From contig CM075183.1 of NCBI GenBank assembly GCA_037577475.1, forward strand, positions 13,098,471-13,162,470: a stretch of 64,000 nt of DNA. Reading direction: 5' to 3'. The stretch's first letter is position 1, and each line of letters opens with the position of its first letter. The position numbers and the translations under genes are program-made. This document shows positions 1 to 12,003 of this stretch, one piece after another. The stretch is from Chaunax sp. Z400. Lineage: Eukaryota; Chordata; Actinopteri; Lophiiformes; Chaunacidae. Under the pieces are notes generated by a model. The model saw nothing but the letters and a program-made list of their open reading frames with translations, was not told the origin of the DNA and ran no database searches.

Positions 1-2300
1 CTATGGCTTGAATTTCAGGTTTTTCGAGAAGTAATGCAGGCTGATGAGGAAAAGGTTTCCAAAACTTTTGGAATTATAGGGCATCGGCAATATGGCCTTT
101 AAAGGTCAAGATATTTTCTGATGGCTTCATTTTGACCTTACATCAGAATGTTCACCAAAACTACCGAGTGAATGAGCTCTAGAGGTGTTGTTGTGCTTTA
201 GGCAGAGCTAGGCTGGCTGTTTCCCCCTGTGTCCAGTCATTATATTGAGCCAAGGCTAGGGCATCTGCAGGCTGTAGCTTCATATTTTGCATATAGTGAA
301 ACTGATCTTGTCCTGCAACTGTCTGCAAGAAAATTATTAGATACATTTTGTATTGAAATTGTGAGCTCTGCATTATCTGCACCAACCACTAACAATATAA
401 AACCTTCCTTTAATCGTAAACAAGCAGAAAATCTGTAAATATTCTGCCTTAGGGGACCAAAATGACACCCTATCTACTCACCCCTATTCCAATGGAATGA
501 AGTGTTCCTTTAATAACTTCCTTCTAGATAAAGTGCATCACACCCATACTTTGATTCAAATTGTTGAAAGGATCAGATTAAATCATTACCTGACTCCAAC
601 AGCACACTGGATGAATATTATATTCCTCCAATAAAACTTGTGGATGTGACAGAGCTCTTTGTGCTGCCATTGGCTCGTGTCCAACAGCCTAGTCCGGCCT
701 CTGCGCTCGCAGGCTTGTGTGAGAGAACTCGCTGTGCTTACCCCCCCCCCCACCCTCTCTTTGCACCACAGTCAGTTGCATGTTGGAGAACCACAAGGCG
801 CTGTTACCTCTCCTGGATCCATACGAGTAGAAGAAGAAGGAAAAAAAAAGGGGCACAACACAAAGGCAATCAACAAATCCCCTTTGCTTGAGCCCTGAGA
901 AACATAATAGGGCCAAATCATCATCTATTTAGCTTCGTCAAATCACTGACAGCAGGCCTTGATAAAAGAGTGGAAAATATGTAGGCTACCAAACACGTCC
1001 AAGACCCTCACTGACTAGACCCCCCCTATTGAAGCCAGATGTTGCTTCAACTGGCCAATTTTGATAAATGGCACCATGATTACCATTATAGATCGGGTAA
1101 TTTTATATCAGCGTGCCACATTGTTGGTCCTCTTTAATGATAGCCAAATGAACTCAAGGCCAGGTGGGCTTTTTGAGGCATGCGGTACCTCCATTGGCCG
1201 TTAGGAGGGCGCCCCTGCTGCGGACAGGGCCCTTGGCCTCGTGGGCGCCCCTGATGGTACCTGTTGTTGTCATCAAGTGTCCAGCTGAGCCCTGAGCCCA
1301 TCACACAAGCCCATAATGAGACTTAATTGGCGCTTTAACCTGACCTTTTGCCTCCTCAAATCCCATTAGAAAGGCTTGCTAGATCAGAGCGTCATGTACT
1401 TGAAACAGTGACCCAGGTGGATATTACCTTGTATGACCCTCCGAGGTCCCAACAGACTTAGTCTGCTGGGGCCAAAAACTTTAGTCTATCGGCCATTCCT
1501 CGGGGATTGGGGTATTACAGTAGATTAGCAGGAGTAATACCACAAGCATGGGTATGTGGGGTCATGGGATCGTTCCAGGACATGAAAACTAATGTTTGCT
1601 TCCATGGAAAACTGCCACGGACACACTTGAGAATTAACAAAATCCAATTAGTGTAATACTTGACGTCAGATAGACGTCTTTCCTCTGATTCGACGCTGTC
1701 CTCATTCAACTCCTGCATCAGCTAACCTCGTTCTGCTCCCTCAGCCCACTTTGAATAAAGAGCAGCTATTATAAAGGGCAGAATGAGTTAAATGAACACA
1801 GGCAGCATCTCTTTGGCTTCTGATGAACCCTGCACTCTGCTTAATAAAACTATAAATGAGATCATATGATGCTATAGCTAGAAACAGTCAAGTCAATTAC
1901 ATTATGTCTGATTCTCACGGTCGGGCACGTTGGAGATGGTTTTTTTCCAAAGCGATTCTGAAGAGCCCATCAGTATTTAAACTATCAACAAAGCCACTTT
2001 TGTGTCACATGAGAAAAATTTATGTAATGAGGACGAGTTAAAAGACTCTCCCCCCCCAAAAAAACACTCTCTTCAGCATGTAGAATAAATACATACTGCT
2101 TCTCTGGCTCCTTCTCTACCCTAATCATTTTCATATTGACCATAAATCACACCACTAATTCAATGCTTCTTGTGTTTTCCCACAGTTTTAAGTCTGCTGG
2201 TTCATCAAACATTGAATCTGACATCAGACTTCAGACAAAGTCTCAAATTTGAGTCATTTAAAATCAAATTTTTTTTTTTTTTAAACAAGAAGAGTCATAA
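1..2300. other. intergenic DNA downstream of nfib
   Basis: No coding exon is recognised. The stretch 1130-1420 has balanced composition, few simple repeats, and short runs such as TAATGAGACTTAATTGGCG, the style of a conserved non-coding element. The rest is AT-rich sequence with short homopolymers. Confidence 0.4.
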
Positions 2301-2325
2301 AAATCATTTTTGTAGCATAGCTCAT

Positions 2326-2331
2326 TTTATT
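2326..2331 (-). terminator. polyadenylation signal AATAAA (candidate 2)
   Basis: The minus strand reads AATAAAATGAGC, with a T-rich stretch about 25-35 bases further on. It could be used instead of, or in addition to, the signal about 120 bases before it. Confidence 0.45.
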
Positions 2332-2444
2332 GTTTAAACAGTTTTGCATAGGAAATATATCCACTTCCAGTAATTGACTGCAGTAAAAACAGCTGCTAGC
2401 AGTATCGGCTGGATATAACAGTAACAATCACAAAAAGTTGAGCC

Positions 2445-2450
2445 TTTATT
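2445..2450 (-). terminator. polyadenylation signal AATAAA (candidate 1)
   Basis: The minus strand reads TGTAAATAAAGGCTCAAC followed by TTTTTGTGATTGTT, a good GU-rich downstream element. The signal overlaps a Pumilio-type TGTAAATA motif. Confidence 0.5.
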
Positions 2451-5400
2451 TACACTGATTTTAATCTTGTGGCAATTTTAACCCCTGCACCAAATGTAAC
2501 CAGCGTGAAGGCATTGCCTAATGCTCGGCGTTTCTAAATCAATTAAAGAAGGGATATCAAGGCCTTCGCTGTACAGTTCACAATGGACACCTGTGGCTCC
2601 TAAACTGTCACTGAAAAGATAAAAAACAAAAAAGGTTTCCAAAAAGTTCTCTAAAACGTACATTCAGATACATACATAGACCTTTGCACACACTTGCAGT
2701 GTAACTACGATCACTACTGGAGACTGTTTACATATTGTTTTGTTGGTGTTGTTGTTGTTGTTCATTTTATATATATATATAATATTCCACCATGATTCAT
2801 GAAGAACATGTGCGCAGAGGGAAGTAAAAGTGCCACAAGACCCAAAACTAAATCAGCCCTGCAGAGAAAAACTGGTGACTAACCTTAAGAAAAGACATTA
2901 TTTCATCCTTTCACTGCGCTTAATGTAGCCCCACTCCCCCTTCTGGAAAAAATAAAGGAGAAAAAACTTTTGAACAAGGATGAAGTGGGCGCCGTGTGAT
3001 GACATTATTGAAAATTAATAAATCACAAAAAGCTCCAAAAAACATCAAATAAGTCATAACAAGCATAATTCCAGATGCCACATTCTGCTCTGCGATGGTG
3101 TTTTTCTTGTCACATATGAAAGTAGGTTTATCACATTTTACAATTATATACAACAGACACTCGGACAGCTCGAACAGGCACTGCATTGCTATCTTTTTGT
3201 CTTCTTTTGGTGAATGTTACATCCTGTAAAAATGCTGGTTTTCATGTTTTACAACAACCTGATGCCAAGTGACTAGCAGCTAGCCGATGTGTGGGGAAGG
3301 TGTGCTGTATATTGCTCATGTGTGACTCCATTACGTCAGCATGTATACTCCAGAATGTGTGACATTCGGTGAAAATGACATATTGCGTGAGTGCCACAGC
3401 TCCTCCTTGCATAAAGTTGTCCTGTTTGTTGAGTGATCATAATACTTTCTAAAATAAGATGGTTCCGAGTGTAAAACTCTGCCTTGAATATGGCTATTGA
3501 AGCTGCTGATGGGTGCAACACTGAATAAAATTTCTTTAAGAGCTTTTTCCGGAGGCTACATTCACACCAAACACTTAGCCGTGCTTAAATATAACACCTA
3601 TTTTCAGCCGGAAGTTACAATACCCAATTCTGAAGCACCTGCAATGTGCTGGGATGCTTGTATGTGGTGTGAATGAAGGGTTTCCGACATCATATCAGGC
3701 ATAGACAGCATGCGGAATGTGCAAAATGAGTTATGCCCAGATGCTGTTACTGATCTTTTAGACCGATTCAAAGAAATTATCTAGTGTCATCTGCATATGA
3801 ACCAAATAGACGGTTCAACACTGGCCGATCTGAACAACGTCGAAATGTAGCACCAATCATCTCGCAACATTTCCTTTATAAAGAAACAAAAGAAAGAAAG
3901 ATTCATCAAGGACGTTTGTCACTGAAGATTTTACCCTGCTTCTCGCTTAAGGTCAGGTGCAATCTGGGGCCTTTTCTACTGGTTAAGTGACGTCACCTCC
4001 CAGCTGCTACAAGGAACACACTCACACCACGATCTTGTTGGACAAGAATTCACACCCATAAAAAAAAAGAAATTAAAAAAATTGATAAATCACATCACAC
4101 TCGCTATGGCCAAACTAATGAAAGAACAACAGTTCAAATACTCATGAAGTGTTTCCCAATGGAAATATCTAATCACTAACCAAGATCAGAAATAATATCC
4201 ATAACAAAAAAGCCTTCATTGTTGTTGTTGTTTTTATATTTAAGGATCTGTATAGAATATTTCCCGCCCCTTTTTTAACTTTACATACAGGAATACAACA
4301 ACTGATGAAAACACTTTGACTAATCGGGAGAACCTGGAGAGTTCTAACTCAAATCCAGCCTCCAAAACAAATAAACAAAAACCCAAAATTGAATTTCATT
4401 TTTTTTTTCCTGAAAAGGAACTGACTAATTTTCCCCCATAATTGAAGATTTACAAATCAGGGCTTAAGAGAAGACTTCTCAATAAAGTTTACAGTGTACA
4501 AACTCCTGTCCCACGGCAGGCTTCTTTTTTTTTTTTCTCAATACAAAGACCCTCATCTTCTCTCATTGTGTAGTGTCAGAGGCACTCCATCACACACCCA
4601 GCTCACAAAGTCACACACGGGCTCATGCACACAAACACTCAAGCTGCCAAAGCAGAGTTCAACCCCACGGACTACTGATATCGACGCAGGATATTTACCT
4701 TTATGTACAGTCTCCTATTCAAATAAACACCAACAGCACAGTGACCCTGACACATTTTTATCACACACGCAGGCAAACGCACTCCCACTCACAAACACAC
4801 CTGGGGACAATGCACTTCAGTGGGGTCTCCAATGGCCAAAGGCTGCAAAGCACTTATAGTTTCTCTTTTAAAAGAAAAAAAAAACCCGACAAACAACAAC
4901 AAAAACAAAACAAAAAAAGACAGAACAGTGCACATAGAACGGGGTGGCTTTTTTTTTTTTTTCTGCATAAGAAATCTGGGTGAAGACGGAGAGATTGAGC
5001 TTGACTTGAGGATTATTTTTTCACAAAACGTTTTCTGCTCCTCAGCCGGAGAAGCTCCCGGCTGTGCGTAATCCCTCAGAGGGAAACGATTCTTTCACGA
5101 TTGTAGGGAAAGAGTGCAAAAAGGTGTCAAAGCAGCAACGGAGGCGCTGCTCTCTCTGCGATATAAGTCTTCATAAAAAAAATGGTAAGAGAACGATTGA
5201 TGTAAATAATGCCCTGTAATACGCCTGAGAGAGTTTAAGACTAGATGCAAAACACTGTATGTGGGGGAGAGGACGATTGCCTATGTGCTATTTAAGTGCT
5301 CTAATTTTACTCTAGTGGATCTATTTAAGCTTCTACCGGGCCGTTGGACCAGAAGTTTAAAAAAAAACACCAAGCTTCTGTGGTCCAATATTTACTTCAA

Positions 5401-6987
5401 CATACTCTAAGGGGCTCTGCTGGGATCTCAGGAATTGACATATGTGCATATCGTATATACATTTATACAAATCTACTACTTATAAAATACTTTCTAAAGG
5501 CTTGCCTGAGCCTGTCTGCAACTGATTTGGACAGGTCTCACTAGCATTAGTCGGTGTGTGATTGTTGCGCAGGTCACAGGCCACTTCACTGATGTGTTTA
5601 AGGCATCTCCTTGGGAATTGCATTCGGTGACGTCTGGAACAGAACGGCGTAGTGTTCAACAGAAGCCTGCAACGCTATCCGTCCCCAGTTGCAGCTTGGA
5701 GGGATTCGACAACAGAATGGGATTCAAAAATGGTTTCTTAAAATGATTGTCATACTCAAGTCAAGCCGTTCTCTCCTGTGAAAAATGAGCTCCTTCAAGG
5801 TCACATGCTAGCACCCCAGGTGGAAAGTTGAAAGTAAGAGTCACAGTAGACTAATCAGTGACTTTGCAGCCGTAGAAAGACCAAGGGTGCATTTTTTTTT
5901 TTATAAGTACTTCTAGAAAAATACCGCCCCTCCCCCTGAAACTCCCGAATTCAAAATACACTGGAACGTGTCTCACCGTCATTCGGTAGGCCTATATGCT
6001 AATGAAAAAAAAAGGAAAAAAAAAAAAGACCTTGTCATACACTGCATAGAAAGCAGTCCCCACTTTGGTCAAGAAAAAAAGGAAAACACCCACAACAACA
6101 ACAACATCATCAACAACAACAACAACAAACAACGATATCAACAAAATAAATGCATTACAATATTGTCTATCTCCAAACTAGCCTCTAATAATTGACGCAT
6201 CTATAAGCACTACCTACATAGGCAAAACTTGGTATTGCATAATTTTCATAATTCTGAATTCCACCCTCCACAATAGTAACTGGAAGATGAACAAAATGAG
6301 CAATGAAAAAATAAGGAAAACAAAGATGACAGGTCATTAGAAAAACCACCAAAAATACTGAAAACAAAAACAAAAAAAATGCTGTTTGATTACAAACTTT
6401 TTAAACGGCAACTATACACAGCCTTGATATGCAATGTAACTGTGAGATAGAGTAGTACATGAAGTTAAAAATCAACAATTTCATTCAGAGTACAAAACAA
6501 TTATTATCATAAAAATGTTAAATTTTTTTCTATAATGATAAATGCAGCAAAAACAAGTGTAGTGATGTCTCTATATTCAAAGGCAAGGCACGTAATGTGG
6601 ACTATATGTCATCGTGCAAATTAAGAGTACTGGAGAGATTTTCCTTGTATAAATACGTCTGGGCTGCAGAGGCAATGGCTGTGAACATGCCGTGCACAAT
6701 TCTAGATTTCAGGGATTTGCCACCACCTGGATTCACAATTTCAGCTTTCAACCTCTTCTACTGTAGAGTCAACCTTGCACACACTAGCTTTACATTTAAG
6801 CCTACTGTACATTTGCATGAATTAACACTTTGCATTCTAAATTTTTCTTCTTTTTTTTTTTTTGTAAACAGAAGCTTTAGAAGCTGATGGCCAAATGCAT
6901 ATGCTTTTGATCTTATCGTGAACATTTCAAATGAAATAATATTTTTAACACACTAGGTGCGTTTCATTTCTTTGCTTTATGTTCAGG

Positions 6988-6993
6988 TTTATT
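6988..6993 (-). terminator. possible proximal polyadenylation signal
   Basis: AATAAA on the minus strand inside an A-rich run (GGAAAAAAATAAACC). It would give a 3' UTR of about 1.2 kb. The downstream region has no clear GU-rich element, so use is uncertain. Confidence 0.2.
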
Positions 6994-8175
6994 TTTTTCC
7001 CAAAAAAAATAAATAATTTTTTTTTTTTTTAAACTCCCCATCATTATGGGAAGGGCTCAAAAGAAGTGCTGGTTTTGCTCAGCGCTGCACAGGTAGCTTA
7101 GTGCTTGCCTTCAACTGCCTGATATTTTTCTCATGTGAGGAGATGGGTATGTGTCTGTGATCAAATTCAAATGTTTTCTTAAACATTTTACCCATAAAAT
7201 CATTTCATATTTATCCCCCTTCCTTTAGAGTCCTAGGGCTGACAGACTGATAGCTTCCCTTCAAAAATTCAATTGCACTTGCCTCTATCGAGATTTCCGT
7301 ATTCTCCGTCTTTTTAAATCCTTTTGTAAAGGAGTCGCAAATTCTATAATAATAATAATGAGGGGTCCAATCTCAATCCTAACGTTTCGTCTTTTTAGAA
7401 AACCGCAACAAGAGTTCTCAACTCCTACCGTGAGTGTTTACATCGATTCTTGAAGTAAGTAGCAGTAAAGAATAAGCAAAGTCAACACATTTTCTGAACA
7501 AAGAGTCGTATCACAGTAAACTGAAATCAAACGGAAGAAGAAACACTCTGAATTCACAATTTCTTTTTTTTTGTTTTTTGTTCCTATGGTGTACACAGTG
7601 AATCTTTTGTCGTGGGAAAGCCTCTTTACAAGAGGTCGTGGTTGGAGAACTTTTGAGTCTCTGAGCCATCCACCAGGCAGAGGTTGTGGCTACGCAGACC
7701 TCTTCACTTGTGTCTGTGTGTGTAAATCAAGATTTTACATTTTCTCCCAACATGGAAAAATAGTAGGAATTGCCGCTAAGAGACTAGAATGTCATGCAAT
7801 AAAACATTAAGGCATCTATACATCACAGTATTTGAATGGATTAAAAAGTTCTGCAAACACAACAACTGACTGGTGGGTGGTGGATGTGTGGGCTGGGCTT
7901 GGGCCAGGAGACAGCAGACCTGAAGCTTTCTCTTTTTTTCCTCTCCTCTGAATCAACCCTCGTCTTCACTTCACGGCCAGTGTCCTTCGCGGGGAGGGAC
8001 GGGAGTGGGTAGGGGCATGGAAGGGGCGAGATCGGGATGAGGGGCTGGGGAGGGGAGGGGACGATTGTGCAGCTCGTGCTGCTTTGCTGGTTTCATCCAT
8101 GGCTGCGGACACCTGTAGTGCTAGCTCTGCACCACAACACCCATCCACCCTGGGGGTCATCCGGCCTCTGTGTGT

Positions 8176-8308
8176 TCAGTTCCCTGTCTCGGCGGGGACC
8201 AGGGGCTCACCAATGATGTTTATGCTGTAGTTCTGGTGGACATTTGTTGGCAGAATCGGAGTCCCGTTCGACACTTGGAATGGAACTAAGCTCGCCCAGG
8301 TACCAGGA
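8176..8308 (-). CDS. nfib: nfib terminal coding exon (exon 12), long-isoform frame
   Basis: The acceptor is a strong pyrimidine tract ending CTCCACAG at 8309. Joined to exon 11 (which ends AG), the first base completes a serine codon. The exon then reads PGTWASLVPFQVSNGTPILP, continues with INIIGEPLVPAETGN and stops at TGA 8176-8178. This closely matches the recalled C-terminus of long mammalian NFIB, so the frame is probably under protein selection. The same exon is open in a second frame starting SWYLG (listed separately). The tail has no known fold and belongs to the C-terminal transactivation region. Confidence 0.93.
8207..8308 (-). CDS. nfib: nfib terminal exon, alternative SWYLG frame with extended tail
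   Basis: If exon 8 or exon 10 (both ending in phase 0) splices directly to this exon, translation enters the frame TCC TGG TAC CTG GGC GAG. The residues are SWYLG, the near-invariant C-terminus of most vertebrate NFI isoforms. In the family a stop follows the glycine at once. Here the next codon is GAG, so the frame runs on for 28 residues (ELSSIPSVERDS..., ending HHW) to TGA at 8207-8209. The extension has no recognisable motif. That these isoforms exist in this species is inferred from the family and from the intact phases; a base error at the lost stop cannot be excluded. Confidence 0.7.
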   Translation of the reverse strand, partial: SWYLGELSSIPSVERDSDSANKCPPELQHKHHW

Positions 8309-10079
8309 CTGTGGAGACAGAAAAGACGGAGAGGGAGAGCGATTAGTCACATGCCATTAACTTGTTTGTGCAGCATGCAGTCAAAACCAGATTCGGTCTT
8401 TGCTCTGCTGACAGTCATTAACAGTCAAGGTCTCACTTTTGTTCGGGCAGACAGGGGTGAACAAAAAGGAAAAAATGGCAGCACAAGCTCGTTAATCTAA
8501 GATGAGGTGATTCCACTTGATTCCCAGTGAAGGACATCACGTGAGGCGGCCATGACGTAAGCCCTCGTCTCTGCATTGATGCCAGTATACAGTGGAAAGG
8601 CAATGAGGGGGAGAGTGTGATTGGTGGTGGAGTTGGAGGACGGGGTGGGGGGGTTTGTGGGTAAAAAGTGAGGGGGGATCCCTACACAAAGCTGTCCCAT
8701 CCCTATTCATCTCACGCTAATGGCAAAACAACACAGTGATTGTTCCTGGGGAGCAACGGTGCTAACTGAAAACGCGAGCGGGAACAAACAGCATGTTGTT
8801 CCCGTGGGTGCTGCACTACGTAGATGTCAGATAATTAGCCCCCCCCCCCCGGCCCCCTTCTCCCGCACAGGCCCCCAGTGTGCACTCAGCTAACACCCTC
8901 CCATCTCTCCCATCACCCCCACTAAGTCTGAGAATACCTGTGACCAACATTTTCTATCCGATTCACCGGCGACGAACTCTTTTTTTTTTAACCAATGCGC
9001 TGAAGCGAAAACACCTGGACGTATCGAGACAGGTGGGACAAAAATGGTCAACATGGACAAAGAAGTGAGGTTAAATGTTAAAAAAAGAAAAGAAAAAGGG
9101 GTTTGGGACATGAAGAAATGCAGCTGAGGTCTGAGGATACTGGTTAACAGGAGCTTCACAACAAGACAAGACTGTCATGAAGAGCCGCTGATCAACCAGT
9201 CTGCATTCTACACAAATCACTCGCCACTACTCTTTTTATTTAAAACAAAGGAATAGATGGAGGTGCAATTTCAATTCATCTCGGCCCCTGAAAGAGTGTC
9301 TTTAATAGTGACAGTAAGAAAAAGAGAAGATGCTAACTTTACTCACGCTTTAGATTATGAGTGAGAAAAGAGTGAAAAGACAATCTCAGGGCTAATCCTT
9401 TTTTTTGCCTGTCCAGCCCATCCTCATGCTATCTTCTCTCTCCCGCTTTCTTCCCTCCTTCCTTCTCTCTTTCAGCTTGCCAAAAATCATCAGACAGGAA
9501 AAGGGGGATTAAGTTTTTCCTACCTTGCTGAACAAAGAGCGCACAGAGTGGCCAAGGGCAGCAGGTTTCTCTTTTTCCCGTTTCTTTTCTTTTTTTTTTC
9601 CCCCTTCCTTGCTATCCTTCTTCCCATCTTTCTTTCTTGTGTGTTTTTCTTTCCTTATGAAGCTCCTCTCAGGTAATGGCTTACATTAGCTGGACCACAC
9701 AGCTACAAAAGCAGACTCTCGGGCCTTTGTGCGCACTAAAACGGCAGATCGGTTTTAATCTCGTTAAAATCGATGTCTGCCAGTCTGTATCTGCATCCCA
9801 TAACCTGAAGCTGCACTGGGCATGACTCTTAATATAAAGAACTCCTCTACTACCAAGGTGAATCACAAAGCAGGGGGCCGAAGTCCTCCCTTTCCTGCTG
9901 TTTGAGACTTGCAGATTTGCACTATTAGTACAAGTGAACTTTGAATACAAGTAGTGTCGTAACACAACTAGTGATGGCTCCAACCAAAGAAAGTCTACTC
10001 GTACCTTCTAAACCATGGCATGACGCAATCACTACCACGATCATGTTGGCATAACAGTTTATGATGCCATATTAGAGGA

Positions 10080-10640
10080 ATTCTGGGTATTGCTGTTCCA
10101 ATTTGTCAAGCAGCTCCATTTCAATGCCGAGTGAAACCAAGACGGCAAAATTTGCTAGCACAGCTTTAGAAATGCTTCCGTTTCTTTAGACTTTGTCTCC
10201 ATACAAGTTCTTATTTCATGTTTCTGCACCTCAAGCAACTCCGGACAGAAAGATTTGAACTCCGTCGACGTATTTCCTTAGGTAACCTTCAAGATGGCCT
10301 CGCCTTGGCCCCTCACAAGCTCCGAAACCTCACTAATTCTACTCCCTGCAAGCACAGCCCAGGCATACAGCCTGCTTCGTTTAAGGATTAGCTCCCCAAA
10401 TTAGATTATCTAATGGCATCTTAATGGATTGCTGACCCATTTCCTGCACAATGGCAACATGCGAGTCTGGCAGCGTTTTAATTTAGGGCCAGTACTGAAG
10501 AGGCATTGCGGCATCCCTGCGTTTCAAGGCCGAGCAAGATAAAAGAGGAATCCGAATAATTCCATCTATAAGTTGAACGGTTTCAAAGAGGAGCAAATAA
10601 AATAGAATTACCATCCCATCTTTGTAACAAAATTAACGGA
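10080..10640. promoter_or_regulatory. candidate conserved non-coding element in intron 11
   Basis: About 550 bases without simple repeats, rich in homeodomain-like and other short motifs (for example CCCCAAATTAGATTATCTAA and TTAATGGATTGC). Complexity and composition differ from the repeat-rich flanks. Function is inferred from style only. Confidence 0.25.
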
Positions 10641-11844
10641 ATTCAGTCGGGATCTATTCTATCTGTGCTCATTACTGTACATGGAGAGAAGAGGGGGACT
10701 TAGCTGGTGTGTCAGTAAAATAACCTCGAGCTCCTACAGGGGACATTTTTCTCTGCTAACTCCACTGGCCTATTAGGAGGCCTATTGAAGGGGGTTCTGC
10801 TGAGTGCATGTGTGTTTGGAAAAAAGTTTGTACCTTCAGCAGACACACACACACACACACATGCATACATGCACACACAGATGCTCTACACTTCCAGGGA
10901 AACGGGGGGGAAAGGGAGACGTAACAGGAAAAGGCTTAGCTCAGCTTGCTCGCTCTGCCACGGTGAAACGGTTCAGGTTTTTTCCCCCTGCAAAGTTAGA
11001 CTTACAGTATGGAGGCAGGGAGGTGGAGGGAGGGAGGGGGGGGGGGTTCTGTAGCTTTCATTTAAAGGGAGTAAAAGATGACTTCAGCATAAAGTAAAAA
11101 AAAAATAGAAAATCTACATCTGTTAAAATATGCAAAGTGAAACCTCCTCAAGTGGCTGAAAAGCTGACCTGAAATGACTTCTTTTGGTCCATATGGTTTG
11201 ACTTCATTTGTTCTAATTAGCTCCATCAAGGATTGTGTTATGAAGAGAGAGAGAGTTTTGTTTTTGTTGGGTGTGGATTCAAGTGGAACGCCATGTTTCA
11301 AACCTTAAATCATTTGTCAATTTTCAAGAAAAGAAAAACAGCAGTGAAATGGAAACATGACAAATTTGACAGCTAAGTAAACTTTGGATATCTGCTGACT
11401 TCACTCGGTATAACAAGAAATGCAGTTTCTAACAGTTTTAAGGATTTCTAAGGATTTATGGGGCATTTAAAAAAAAATATCATTCACAAAAGAATTCTGA
11501 AACATTTTATATACATTATATATATTTAACTAAATTCAATTATCTCTTAAGGTTTGAGAGCAAAAACTGGTGAAGAATAGAAAATATAATGCAAGAGTGA
11601 AAAATAGAAATCAGAAAGACAGGAAAAGGAAACCCGGGAGAGACACAAAAAAAATGTATTTTACTTTTATCAAACCACCTCTTCGTAGTCCAAAACCTCC
11701 AAAAGTATTAATTTATCCTGACTGTGTCTCTAACACTTAAAGCCACGGTCCAGATAAATTAGATGAATATGTGACATATGTGATTTGCTAAAATGTAAGA
11801 AAATCAGGGAATTTATTTGACATATATTGTTATTAATTTTAGTT

Positions 11845-11869
11845 TGTGTGTGTGTGTGTGTGTGTGTGT
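11845..11869 (-). repeat. CA repeat (transcript strand) beside exon 11
   Basis: (TG)12 on the plus strand, so (CA)12 in the nfib pre-mRNA, 45 bases downstream of the exon 11 donor. Intronic CA repeats are known binding sites for hnRNP L, which can enhance or repress nearby exons. Confidence 0.9.
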
Positions 11870-11914
11870 TTGTGAGAGAGACAGAGAGATGGCATGAAAG
11901 AATGAAAAGGTTAC

Positions 11915-12003
11915 CTTTGCCAAGTAATCCCCAAACTGTCGTCAGTGGCACTGGGGCCATAATGCCTGCCGTTTTGAGTCACGCTCCAGTCACACTTCCT
12001 CAG
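11915..12003 (-). CDS. nfib: nfib exon 11 (frame-switch exon)
   Basis: This exon is 89 bases long (29 codons plus two). The acceptor is TTTCAATTGACAG and the donor is CAAAG|GTAACC. It begins LRKCDWSVTQNGRHYGPSAT and ends SLGITWQ. It is clearly the counterpart of the NFIB exon that I recall in mammals as LRICDWTMNQ...GITWQ. Because 89 is not a multiple of three, including it decides which of the two frames of the terminal exon is read: inclusion gives the PGTWASLV tail, skipping gives the SWYLG frame. A CA repeat on the transcript strand lies 45 bases past the donor. Confidence 0.9.

Larger units (their letters stand above)
2310..8175 (-). other. nfib: nfib 3' UTR (probable extent)
   Basis: From the TGA at 8176 down to the AATAAA signals near 2326 and 2445 there is AT-rich DNA with A/T runs, GTT repeats and no coding frame. 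A UTR of about 5.9 kb fits the long transcripts known for NFI genes. The 3' end is inferred. A shorter form ending near the signal at 6988 is possible. The segment also contains a long CAA/GTT tract at 6088-6131 and poly-A/T runs at 7019-7031. Confidence 0.5.
8309..11914 (-). other. nfib: nfib intron 11
   Basis: A 3.6-kb intron. It contains a C run near 8841, pyrimidine-rich DNA at 9420-9660, a possible conserved non-coding block at 10080-10640, a CA tract at 10842-10860, and a (TG)12 tract at 11845-11869 (CA on the transcript) close to the exon 11 donor. No exon is seen. Confidence 0.8.

Noticed and set aside
9681..9983. Frame with a WDADTDW-like stretch resembling the exon 11 motif
   Set aside because: Does not continue into the NQNGRH block and lacks splice sites. 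The true exon 11 was found at 11915-12003.
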